Shown here: positions 7,013 through 13,333 of the stretch, one piece after another
How positions within the stretch are numbered: the first letter of the stretch is position 1
Layout: each line of letters begins with the position of its first letter
Source of the DNA: DATEAX01 sp035288145
GTDB lineage: Bacteria; Patescibacteriota; UBA1384; UBA12157; JAENIV01
DNA: 15,314 nucleotides
Direction of reading: 5' to 3'
Assembly (NCBI GenBank): GCA_035288145.1
Contig: DATEAX010000002.1
Coordinates: forward strand, 1-15,314
Notes under the pieces: model-generated
What the model saw: the letters and a program-made list of their open reading frames with translations, nothing else
Told to the model about the DNA's origin: nothing
Database searches by the model: none
Position numbers and translations under genes: made by a program

Positions 7013-8214
7013 CAAAAATTATTTCCCAAATCTAAAGCTTTATCTAGTTGAGGATCCCGACCGGCGGCAATATCCGCTTCGGTACGGTCAACTTCAATCT
7101 CCGGCTTGATGCCTTCTTGGTCAATCACCTTCCCTTGAGGCGTCAGCCATTTAGCCACGGTTATCCGAAGAAAGCTGGCTGAATCCAAATCGGCCAACTC
7201 CTGAACCGTGCCTTTGCCAAAAGTTGCTTTGCCGATTAAAATTGCTCCGCGCAAATCCCGAAGCGCGCCGGCGACAATTTCTGCTGCCGAGGCCGAACCT
7301 TCGTTGATTAAAACAATGATTTTTTCATCCGCCAGTTTGGGTTTTAAAGTCGTTTTTAATTCCTCGATATGGCCATCTTTATACTGCTCTTTGACAATAA
7401 CCTGACCTTCGCTGACAAACAAGGAGGCAACGTCAATCGAGGAATCAAGATAGCCGCCAGGATTGTTGCGCAAATCCAGAATTACTGCCCGGGGATTCTT
7501 GGCAGCAATCTCCGTCGCCGCTTTTTGGGTCAATTCCGAAGTATCTTCGCCAAATTGAGTGATTTTAATCAAGCCGATGTTACCTCTCATCTCCCATTTG
7601 ACCGAAGCAATGACAATTTTTTCTCGGCGGATTTTAAATTCCTGGGGAACGGTAAAATCGCTACGGTTAATCAAGAGTTTGACCTCGGTGCCGGCCGGAC
7701 CGCGGATTTTATCAATCGCCTGCTCCAGCGGCATCGCCGAAGTGTCCTCATCGTTAACTTGCAAGATGATGTCTCGTGCCTTAAGACCGGCGCGCATCGC
7801 CGGCGATTCTTCAAGGGGAGCGACAACAACGATTTTCCCTTCTTCTTCGGCAAGTTCGGCACCAATCCCCTCAATCCCGCCGGAAAGGTCTTCCAAAAAT
7901 CTTTTGTTATCTTCGGGAGCCAAAAAAGAAGAATATGGATCGTCTAGGGCCTCCACCATTCCCTTAATCGCCCCGTAAACGAGCTTTTGAGGCAAAAACT
8001 CCCCGACGTATTTCTGCTCAACAATTTCCCAGGCCTTCCAGAAAAGGCCAAAATCCACCTCGCGGGGTTTTTTAAGTTCTAAATTGACCAGTTTCGGCCG
8101 ATAGTCCTTCTCAAAAACCAGGTTTTTGTGACCAATCAAATAGCCAGCAAAATAAAAAATAACCACCAGCCATGATAGAGCAATAATTTTTAGGGCTATC
8201 TTAAAAACTCTCAA
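7012..8214 (-). CDS. C-terminal processing peptidase (S41, CtpA/Tsp family)
   Basis: This is a 400-residue secreted or anchored protease. One membrane helix (about 8-27) precedes an N-terminal helical segment with DDPYSSFLAPED (91-102). A PDZ domain (about 106-190) follows, with GIEGIGAEL and SPAMRAGLKARDIIL. The S41 core has DLRNNPGGYL (247-256), Ser309 in NEGSASAAEIVAGAL as nucleophile, and Lys334 in FGKGTVQEL as general base, 25 residues apart as in E. coli Tsp. The start is TTG 8214, forming a TTGA overlap with the mnmA stop; AGGAGG (8218-8223) lies only 3 nt upstream. The family trims C-termini of envelope proteins. Confidence 0.95.
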   Translation of the reverse strand: MRVFKIALKIIALSWLVVIFYFAGYLIGHKNLVFEKDYRPKLVNLELKKPREVDFGLFWKAWEIVEQKYVGEFLPQKLVYGAIKGMVEALDDPYSSFLAPEDNKRFLEDLSGGIEGIGAELAEEEGKIVVVAPLEESPAMRAGLKARDIILQVNDEDTSAMPLEQAIDKIRGPAGTEVKLLINRSDFTVPQEFKIRREKIVIASVKWEMRGNIGLIKITQFGEDTSELTQKAATEIAAKNPRAVILDLRNNPGGYLDSSIDVASLFVSEGQVIVKEQYKDGHIEELKTTLKPKLADEKIIVLINEGSASAAEIVAGALRDLRGAILIGKATFGKGTVQELADLDSASFLRITVAKWLTPQGKVIDQEGIKPEIEVDRTEADIAAGRDPQLDKALDLGNNF

Positions 8215-9335
8215 ATGCCTCCTTTTTGAATCACCCCTCCGCCCAGAACTTTTTCACCTTGGTAGAAAACGATTGACTGACCGGGGGTGATGGCGCGCTG
8301 GGGTCTTTGAAATACCACCTTCATCTGCCTGCCGCTAACCGCTTCCAGCTGACAGCTCTCGATTGGATGACGGTATCTAATCATCGCCCCCAGGCCGTTT
8401 GCCGCCGGCTGTTGGCTCCCTGCCAAAGGGTTAATCCAATTCAAATCGCCGGCAATCAACTTCCTCTCATACAATTCACTTGCCTCACCGACAACCAAAG
8501 TGTTGGTCTTACTTTTTAATTCTAACACATAATAGGCCTGCGAACCACCAATCCCGAGGCGCTCGCGCTGACCAATCGTATAATTGATAAGCCCGGCGTG
8601 AAGACCCAATTGATGGCCATGACTTCCGACTATCGGCCCGGGCTGGGATAATTTGCCAGCATGGCGCCTTAAAAAACCGCAAATATCGCGGTCGGGAATA
8701 AAACAGATGCCTTGGGATTCTTTTCGAGTCGCAGTGGGAAGCTGCCACTTTTTCGCCATTCTTCTGACTTCGGACTTTAAATAATCGCCAATCGGAAAAA
8801 GCATTTGCGAGAGATGTTTTTGCTTCAGCATCCACAAAAAATAAGTCTGATCCTTGGTCTTGTCTTTTGCTCTATATAAATAGTATTCCTTAATTTTGCA
8901 TTTTGCATTTTGCATTTTGCATTTGCCCGCAACGCGGGCATAGTGTCCGGTCGCCAGATAATCTGCTTTTAGAGCCAAAACTTTTTTCAACAACACCTCC
9001 CCTTTGATATCCCGATTGCAAATGACACAGGGGTTGGGCGTTCGACCTTCTTCGTATTCTCTGATGTAATAGTCAACGACGGCCTTTTTGAATTCTTCTT
9101 CCAAGTTGAGAACATAAAAGGGAATTTTTAATTTTTCAGAGACGGCCCGAGCCGCGGTAGCGGCCTCAAGCGAACAGCAAACATTCTCCCGAACCAAATC
9201 GGTGCGTGGGGATTTTTCGGCCCAGAGTTTCATAAAGACACCGATGACTTCGTAGCCCTGCTTTTTGAGGACGGCCGCGGCCACCGAACTGTCCACCCCG
9301 CCGCTCATCGCGCAAAAAACCCGTTTTTTCTTCAT
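8211..9335 (-). CDS. mnmA: tRNA-specific 2-thiouridylase MnmA
   Basis: This 374-residue enzyme places sulfur on U34 of Lys, Glu and Gln tRNAs using ATP and a persulfide relay from a cysteine desulfurase. It has the PP-loop SGGVDSS at 11-17, the nucleophile Cys103 in GRTPNPCVICN and the second catalytic Cys211 in KESQGICFIP. The C-terminal barrel ends RPQRAITPGQSIVFY. I chose ATG 9335 (MKKKRVFCAM) because the longer frame to 9386 would be non-homologous and would overlap the promoter at 9345-9353. Residues 139-148 come from a heptamer repeat (TTTTGCA x4 on the other strand), inserted just after GHYAR where E. coli has a variable loop. The stop overlaps the next start. Confidence 0.96.
   Translation of the reverse strand: MKKKRVFCAMSGGVDSSVAAAVLKKQGYEVIGVFMKLWAEKSPRTDLVRENVCCSLEAATAARAVSEKLKIPFYVLNLEEEFKKAVVDYYIREYEEGRTPNPCVICNRDIKGEVLLKKVLALKADYLATGHYARVAGKCKMQNAKCKIKEYYLYRAKDKTKDQTYFLWMLKQKHLSQMLFPIGDYLKSEVRRMAKKWQLPTATRKESQGICFIPDRDICGFLRRHAGKLSQPGPIVGSHGHQLGLHAGLINYTIGQRERLGIGGSQAYYVLELKSKTNTLVVGEASELYERKLIAGDLNWINPLAGSQQPAANGLGAMIRYRHPIESCQLEAVSGRQMKVVFQRPQRAITPGQSIVFYQGEKVLGGGVIQKGGI
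8894..8940. repeat. In-gene heptamer array (TTTTGCA x4) with adjoining GC hairpin
   Basis: Four exact TTTTGCA units (8894-8921) continue into a degenerate fifth. They are directly followed by the inverted repeat TGCCCGC (8924-8930) / GCGGGCA (8934-8940) with a 3-nt loop. The array is translated in frame inside mnmA as a Lys/Cys/Met/Asn/Gln-rich loop (139-148). Confidence 0.85.
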
Positions 9336-9344
9336 TATAGGACA

Positions 9345-9353
9345 ACTATACCA
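9345..9353 (-). promoter_or_regulatory. Extended -10 promoter (TGgTATAGT) of mnmA
   Basis: On the minus strand TGGTATAGT (9353-9345) ends 9 nt before ATG 9335, predicting a start site near 9338 and a leader of only a few nt. No SD is possible in so short a leader and no -35 match is visible. A TATAAT overlapping the ATG itself (9339-9334) is too close to serve this start. Confidence 0.5.
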
Positions 9354-9388
9354 TATTTTTGCCCAAAATCCACAGCCTCCAACCACTT

Positions 9389-9411
9389 TGATACACTTAC
9401 GAAGTGTATCA
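9389..9411. repeat. Perfect inverted repeat, 10-bp arms, between folD and mnmA
   Basis: TGATACACTT (9389-9398) and AAGTGTATCA (9402-9411) are perfect inverted copies around ACG. There is no T-run after either side, so it is not a standard terminator. It lies about 35 bp upstream of the mnmA -10 box and may be an operator or an RNA hairpin; the role is unknown. Confidence 0.6.
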
Positions 9412-9434
9412 TTTCTGGTTCGGGAATAAAATAT

Positions 9435-9464
9435 AACCCCTGGGGTTGTATTTACTCGGTAAAT
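9435..9464 (-). terminator. Possible weak terminator after folD
   Basis: On the minus strand, after folD, two small palindromes occur: ATTTAC/GTAAAT around a 3-nt loop (9464-9450), then AACCC/GGGTT (within 9447-9435). The second is followed by T-rich ATATTTTATT. The stems are only 5-6 bp, so this is tentative. Confidence 0.3.
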
Positions 9465-9469
9465 TATTT

Positions 9470-10261
9470 TTATTTAATTATTTTGGCCGCCAAAACGACA
9501 TTTCGCATCAGGCAGGCGACGGTTACCGGACCGACGCCGCCAGGCACGGGCGAATAGGCCTTAACCTTATTATAGACCGAGGGGTCGACATCGCCGACTA
9601 ATTTACCTTTTGCCTCGGCGGTGCCGGCGTCAATAATAATCGTCTCGGAAGTTACCATCTCCGGTTTGATTAACCCGACAACCCCGGTCGCGGAAACGAT
9701 GATGTCGGCTGTTTTTAATTTCTTGTTCAAATTCGCAGTTTTCAAATCACAAATAATTGGCTTTACTGCTTGCTTTGAAAGAAGCTTCTCTAAAGGTTTT
9801 CCCACCAATCGGCCATGGCCGACAAGGACAACCCGTTTTTTTTCTAAACCAATCTTGTAGAATTTTAAAATCTCTAAGATCCCTTGAGCTGTCGGCGCAG
9901 ACAAATCGCTGTAAAAGCCATCAATATCTTTCCTTCGGTCGATCTTTTTTAAGATTTTTTCCTGCTCAAACCTTCCGGGCAAAGGCAATTGGACGATGAT
10001 TCCCGAAATAGACTCATTTTGATTGAGATCCTCAATCAGTTTTTCAACTACTTTCTCTTGGACGGCTCCCGGCAGATGAAACATTTCAAAACCGATGCCC
10101 AAACGTTTGGCAATTTTTTCTTTCACCCGAAGATAGCTTAAACTTGCCGGGTCCTCGCCGACCAAAATCACCGCTAATTTCGGCCGCCGGGAAATCTTTC
10201 TTAACCCTTGAACCAAACCTTCATAGATTTTTTCCGCCACCGGCTTTCCCGATAAAATCAT
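9470..10261 (-). CDS. folD: Bifunctional methylene-THF dehydrogenase / methenyl-THF cyclohydrolase FolD
   Basis: This 263-residue enzyme interconverts 5,10-methylene-THF and 10-formyl-THF. It has VGEDPASLSYLRVK, with Tyr43 and catalytic Lys47; GIIVQLPLP with Gln91 (87-95); KDIDGF with Asp114; the nucleotide loop VLVGHGRLVGKP (145-156); GKLVGDVD (219-226); and SPVPGGVGPVTVACLMRN (237-254). It departs from consensus: the usual PCTPxG is APTAQG (122-127), the GRSxxVGxP loop reads GHGRLVGKP, and DVG is DAG (211-213). The core catalytic residues remain. I chose ATG 10261, which has AAAGGG 5 nt upstream; the longer TTG frame (10282) overlaps the previous stop. Last gene of the isc-cvpA-folD run. 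Confidence 0.95.
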   Translation of the reverse strand: MILSGKPVAEKIYEGLVQGLRKISRRPKLAVILVGEDPASLSYLRVKEKIAKRLGIGFEMFHLPGAVQEKVVEKLIEDLNQNESISGIIVQLPLPGRFEQEKILKKIDRRKDIDGFYSDLSAPTAQGILEILKFYKIGLEKKRVVLVGHGRLVGKPLEKLLSKQAVKPIICDLKTANLNKKLKTADIIVSATGVVGLIKPEMVTSETIIIDAGTAEAKGKLVGDVDPSVYNKVKAYSPVPGGVGPVTVACLMRNVVLAAKIIK

Positions 10262-10271
10262 CGAAGCCCTT

Positions 10272-11219
10272 TCAATCGGCAAAATTTTGGGTAATCATTC
10301 GACCATAAACTCCCAGATCAATCACCCCAATGCCGATTCGGCCGAATTTGGCGTCCAAGATATTGTCTCGATGCTTGGGCGAGTTCATAAAGCCGATTTC
10401 CGCCAGTTCGACATTGGGCGCTAGGGCAAGATTTTCCCCAGCAAGGAAAAAATTAACCCCGCCAGCCAGCATTCGGTCTCCCGGCGACTTGCCCGCCAAA
10501 TTAACATGGGAGAAATAGCCGTTTTTGGCCATATCTTGAGAGTGGAGCCTGGCGACATGGCGGATTCTCTCGTCTACCTTCAGCGATTTCAAACCAGCTT
10601 TGGCTCTTGCGGCGTTAACGAGGGAAACCATTTCCTTTTCCGAATCCTCATCAAGCTCAAACGCCTCGGTGCGAAAATTCAGTTGGGTGGTTTCCTCGCT
10701 TTGATTTGGCGGGCTCAAGAAAGTGAGGGTGTTAATCTCCCCGAAGACTTTTTCCACCCGGTTACTAATCTTTGTTGTTGACTTAATGATGAACCCCGAA
10801 ACAGGTCTATCTATCAAGTCATCTTTAAGGTTGGGGGCAAAAGGCAAAACAAAAAGAAGCATTAAAATAATCGAGATGATTACCAGCCCCTTGGCCGCCC
10901 CGGGAAAAATTCCCAAATAATGGTCGGCTTTCGAAGCTCTAATCCCTTCGGGGATAAGCCGCAAGATGAGAATAGTTAAGAGATAAAAAATGAGCTGGGC
11001 AATCACCCAAACGGCGAAAAATCCGAGAGGTTTGCTTAAGTTTGGATTAACCCCCAGGTTTTCTAAAATGGTCCCCGCTTGGGCGTAGAGCCCAAGGGCA
11101 AAAAGAAATGAGACGACAATGCCCAAAAGATCCAAGGCCTGACTAATAAAACCACGGCGCCAGCCGCCCCACCCATAGGCCAGAATAATTAAAATAATCA
11201 GTAATTCAATCCAGAGCAT
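10272..11219 (-). CDS. CvpA-type membrane protein fused to a CAP/SCP (YkwD-like) domain
   Basis: This protein has 315 residues. The N-terminal half is CvpA-like: four membrane helices (about 1-17, 29-48, 66-89, 107-128) with GWRRGFISQALDLLGIVVSF and GIFPGAAKGL. After a polar linker (about 165-190), residues 195-315 form a CAP domain with the usual His/Glu positions: His226 in HSQDM, His238 in NGYFSHVN, Glu262 in AGENLA and His283 in NSPKHRDNIL. The CAP domain is expected outside the cell. CvpA-CAP fusions are known in bacteria; their role is unclear. Gaps are 17 nt from iscU and 10 nt to folD, so it is likely co-transcribed. No strong SD is visible. Confidence 0.9.
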   Translation of the reverse strand: MLWIELLIILIILAYGWGGWRRGFISQALDLLGIVVSFLFALGLYAQAGTILENLGVNPNLSKPLGFFAVWVIAQLIFYLLTILILRLIPEGIRASKADHYLGIFPGAAKGLVIISIILMLLFVLPFAPNLKDDLIDRPVSGFIIKSTTKISNRVEKVFGEINTLTFLSPPNQSEETTQLNFRTEAFELDEDSEKEMVSLVNAARAKAGLKSLKVDERIRHVARLHSQDMAKNGYFSHVNLAGKSPGDRMLAGGVNFFLAGENLALAPNVELAEIGFMNSPKHRDNILDAKFGRIGIGVIDLGVYGRMITQNFAD

Positions 11220-11236
11220 ATTTAGATGATATCAAA

Positions 11237-11632
11237 TTAGATCTTCTTCCGATAGTCCTCGAGGGCTTTTTGCAGGGCTTCTTCGGCAAGCACCGAACAA
11301 TGATGTTTGACCGGCGGCAGGCCACCGAGCGATTCAATAATCGCCCGATTGCTGATTTTTTCCGCCTCTTCAATGGTTTTTCCCTTAATCAAATCGGTTA
11401 AAATTGACGAAGTCGCTATCGCCGCCCCACAGCCGAAAGTCTGAAATTTAGCGTCTTCAATGTATTCCTGATTCTTTTTTTTGACGACTTTGATCTGGAG
11501 CTCCATCAAATCGCCACAAACCGGGTTTCCCACCCTCCCCCGGCCCGAGGGATTTTTAATTTTACCCATATTATGCGGCCGAGCAAAATGCTCCATTACC
11601 TTTTTGGAATATAACGAAGAAATATCGCTCAT
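11237..11632 (-). CDS. iscU: Fe-S cluster scaffold IscU / NifU N-terminal type
   Basis: This 131-residue scaffold assembles [2Fe-2S]/[4Fe-4S] clusters from sulfur delivered by the upstream desulfurase. The ligands are present: Cys39 and Asp41 in GNPVCGD, Cys68 in FQTFGCGAAIA, and Cys112 in LPPVKHHCSVLAEEA. Length is normal for IscU, with no NifU C-terminal domains. ATG 11632 overlaps the desulfurase TGA (ATGA, 11629-11632) and has AAAGGA about 5 nt upstream, inside the desulfurase gene. No isc co-chaperone or ferredoxin genes follow; the next gene is the CvpA-CAP protein. Confidence 0.96.
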   Translation of the reverse strand: MSDISSLYSKKVMEHFARPHNMGKIKNPSGRGRVGNPVCGDLMELQIKVVKKKNQEYIEDAKFQTFGCGAAIATSSILTDLIKGKTIEEAEKISNRAIIESLGGLPPVKHHCSVLAEEALQKALEDYRKKI

Positions 11633-12951
11633 CTTTTCCTTTCAGTCAGGGGGCTCATCGCCCGAAGACGCCGGACAATCGTTTTTAAGTTTTTAATCGT
11701 ATAATCAATTTCTTCCTTGGATGTCCCCTCGCCCAAAGTAAACCGCACCGAGCCGTGGGCGCGCTCGGCCTCATTAAAGCAGGCCATCAGCACATGGGAT
11801 GGTTGAAGCGAAAGTGAGGTGCAAGCCGAGCCGGAAGAAGCGGCAATACCTACTAAATCGAGGTTTAAAAGAATCGATTCGCCTTCGATATATTTAAAGT
11901 AGAAATTGGCATTGTTGGGAATGCGAAATTCTTTTGAACCGTTGAGTTCGACGCCGGAAATCTCTTTTAGAACTCTATTTGTAAAATAGTCTCTTAGTTT
12001 TTGAATCCGTCTTCCGTCTTCCGTCTTCTGTCTTCCGATAATTTCAACCGCTTTGCCCAAGGCGACGATGCCGGCGACATTTTCCGTGCCGGAGCGCAAA
12101 TTTAATTCCTGCTCGCCGCCGAAAATGATTTTTTTTAAGGAAGTTCCTTTTCTCGCATAAAGGGCGCCGATGCCTTTGGGGGCGCCGATTTTATGGCCGT
12201 AAATCGTCAGGAAATCGACATGAAGGAAATCCACATCCATGGGCAAGAATTCTGCCGCCTGGACGGCGTCGGTGTGGAAATAAATCCGCTGACTGTTCAC
12301 CGATGACCGTTCACGGTTAAGTTTCTCAATCATTTTGCCGATTTCCCGAATCGGCTGAATGGTGCCGATTTCGTTGTTAACATACATTATTGAGACCAAA
12401 ACCGTATTTTTTTTAAAAGCTTTCTCAATATCTTGGGGATTGATAATCCCTTCTCGATTTGGTTTGATATAGGTTACTTCCGCTTGACCGGTCTTTGCCA
12501 AATCTTCGCAAGTTTTTAAAACCGCATGGTGTTCGATTTGGGTGGTAATGATATGGGGTAATTTTTCAAAATGCTGGGATATGTCCAATGAAGAAACCCG
12601 CGCAGGCCGAGTCGCATGGTTTAAAGACGAGACCGAGCGCGTAGGCGGCGATTGGCTCGCTGGGACAATCGACCGCCGGTTCTGAATGGACATATCCCTG
12701 CTGATAATCATCCCACTAATCGCCAAATTATCGGCTTCCGTTCCCCCTGAAGTAAAAATAATTTCATCGCTTGAACAATTCAAAAATCGAGCCACCTGCT
12801 CGCGCGCCTTATCTACCGCCTGCCGCGCCGCTTGACCCCAAGAGTGGATGCTCGAAGGATTGCCGAATTTTGCTCCAAGATAGGGCAAGAGGGCGGCTCT
12901 GACTTCTCTTTTTATCGGCGCTGTTGCCGCATTATCAAGATAAACTTTCAT
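11629..12951 (-). CDS. iscS: Cysteine desulfurase (NifS/IscS) with three repeat-derived insertions
   Basis: This PLP enzyme takes sulfur from cysteine to supply IscU and, by inference, MnmA. The 440 residues exceed the usual 385-405. It has YLDNAATAP (4-12), GNPSSIHSWG (30-39), FTSGGTEADNLAI (66-78), IEHHAVLKTCE (139-149), PLP-binding Lys254 in YGHKIGAPKG, and catalytic Cys377 in SSGSACTSLS. Extra length sits in three loops made of repeat DNA: 86-125 (a 123-bp terminal-inverted-repeat element), about 213-221 (a 14-nt direct repeat) and about 305-315 (CCGTCTT heptamers). None touches a catalytic motif, so it is probably active. ATG 12951 has only a distant GGAG. Whether it is IscS- or NifS-class cannot be settled here. 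Confidence 0.95.
   Translation of the reverse strand: MKVYLDNAATAPIKREVRAALLPYLGAKFGNPSSIHSWGQAARQAVDKAREQVARFLNCSSDEIIFTSGGTEADNLAISGMIISRDMSIQNRRSIVPASQSPPTRSVSSLNHATRPARVSSLDISQHFEKLPHIITTQIEHHAVLKTCEDLAKTGQAEVTYIKPNREGIINPQDIEKAFKKNTVLVSIMYVNNEIGTIQPIREIGKMIEKLNRERSSVNSQRIYFHTDAVQAAEFLPMDVDFLHVDFLTIYGHKIGAPKGIGALYARKGTSLKKIIFGGEQELNLRSGTENVAGIVALGKAVEIIGRQKTEDGRRIQKLRDYFTNRVLKEISGVELNGSKEFRIPNNANFYFKYIEGESILLNLDLVGIAASSGSACTSLSLQPSHVLMACFNEAERAHGSVRFTLGEGTSKEEIDYTIKNLKTIVRRLRAMSPLTERKR
12007..12037. repeat. In-gene heptamer array (CCGTCTT, 4.4 copies)
   Basis: Three exact CCGTCTT units (12007-12027), one CTGTCTT (12028-12034) and a partial CCG. It is translated within the desulfurase as a polar loop (GRQKTEDGRRI) between two helices. 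Confidence 0.85.
12290..12314. repeat. In-gene 14-nt direct repeat (TGACYGTTCAC)
   Basis: TGACTGTTCAC (12290-12300) and TGACCGTTCAC (12304-12314) are 14 nt apart, twice 7. They encode part of NRERSSVNSQRIYF in the desulfurase, longer than the usual turn before the conserved HTDAVQ motif. Confidence 0.6.
12576..12698. mobile_element. 123-bp MITE-like element inside the cysteine desulfurase
   Basis: GGGATATGTCCA (12576-12587) and TGGACATATCCC (12687-12698) are perfect 12-bp inverted repeats enclosing 99 bp. The element length is 41 codons exactly and it is read through in frame as about residues 86-125 (SRDMSIQNRRS ... RVSSLDISQ). Internal short pairings are present (CGATTG/CAATCG, CGAGC/GCTCG). 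TGCT flanks both sides (12572-12575, 12699-12702) and may be a target duplication, although the 127-bp spacing would shift the frame in one step. It encodes no protein of its own, so it would need a transposase elsewhere if mobile. Confidence 0.65.
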
Positions 12952-12980
12952 AAGTCGCTTTGCTCCAATACAAAATCATC

Positions 12981-13208
12981 TTATTTCCTTTCGTATTTTT
13001 GTATTTTTTTCGTATTTCGTATCACTTTTCTTAGATCTTCGACACAGCGCTTGCATTCCCCGCGAAGTTTAAGATAATCCTCGTACGACAAAACCGCGGC
13101 AATGGGCTTAGAATAGCGCATCACTTCGTAGATTTCTCCCTTTTCGACCTCATGTAAAATGCCGGAGATTTTCGCCTGGAGTTCATTGACATTGATTGTT
13201 TTATTCAT
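12981..13208 (-). CDS. Phd/YefM family antitoxin-like protein, no adjacent toxin
   Basis: This 75-residue protein matches the Phd/YefM fold: MNKTINVNELQAKISGILHE, then a strand with VMRYSKPIAAVLSYEDYLKL, the usual prevent-host-death motif. A Cys pair (ECKRC, 52-55) and a basic tail follow. I chose ATG 13208, which has purine-rich GGGAGAGAGAAGAG before it; the longer frame to 13301 runs through palindromic repeat DNA and gives no homologous sequence. The last dozen or so residues are encoded by a TACGAAA repeat shared with the lemA upstream region. No toxin gene lies on either side: a desulfurase follows 29 nt later and a membrane protein precedes. It may be an orphan antitoxin or a DNA-binding regulator of this operon. 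Confidence 0.85.
   Translation of the reverse strand: MNKTINVNELQAKISGILHEVEKGEIYEVMRYSKPIAAVLSYEDYLKLRGECKRCVEDLRKVIRNTKKIQKYERK
12989..13023. repeat. TTTCGTA repeat forming the antitoxin 3' end
   Basis: TTTCGTA units occur at 12989-12995 and twice within TTTCGTATTTCGTATC (13008-13023), separated by T-rich variants. The 16-mer is identical to the right terminal repeat at 5945-5960. It is translated on the minus strand as the basic antitoxin tail (RNTKKIQKYERK). Confidence 0.8.
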
Positions 13209-13226
13209 CTCTTCTCTCTCCCTAAT

Positions 13227-13296
13227 CCCATTATCTTTAAAGATAATGGGTCGGGCGGTCCGATGTAACGTCGGACTTAGCCATATCCAATGTAAC
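13227..13296. repeat. Palindromic leader upstream of the antitoxin-isc operon
   Basis: A perfect 24-bp palindrome has half-site CCCATTATCTTT (13227-13238) and its complement (13239-13250). Next to it GTCCGA (13258-13263) pairs with TCGGAC (13271-13276). ATGTAAC occurs at 13263-13269 and again at 13290-13296, 27 bp apart. It would be transcribed as the operon 5' leader. No U-run follows the stems, so it is not a simple terminator; an operator, an mRNA hairpin or a dispersed palindromic repeat are all possible. Confidence 0.75.
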
Positions 13297-13317
13297 ATCA
13301 TATATAAGAACTGTCAA
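13289..13317 (-). promoter_or_regulatory. Predicted promoter of the antitoxin - desulfurase - iscU operon
   Basis: On the minus strand a perfect TTGACA (13317-13312) is followed after 17 bp by TACATT (13294-13289), a 4/6 match to TATAAT. Transcription would start near 13282, giving a leader of about 75 nt containing both palindromes. The -10 overlaps the second ATGTAAC copy, so something binding there could regulate the operon. Confidence 0.6.
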
Positions 13318-13333
13318 CCCGGGGGTTTAGGGT

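Noticed and set aside
7369..7978. Two long plus-strand open frames opposite the S41 protease
   Set aside because: Both are antisense to well-conserved PDZ and S41 sequence and show no domain or start signal.
9336..9386. N-terminal extension of MnmA by 17 codons
   Set aside because: MnmA normally begins just before the SGGVDSS loop, and the extension covers the likely promoter.
12572..12702. TGCT as a proven target-site duplication of the desulfurase element
   Set aside because: Copies are 127 bp apart, so one clean insertion would shift the frame; a 4-bp match can be chance. Kept only as a possibility.
13209..13301. N-terminal extension of the antitoxin to 13301
   Set aside because: The extra 31 codons run through palindromic repeat DNA and the predicted -10 box; ATG 13208 begins exactly at the conserved family N-terminus.
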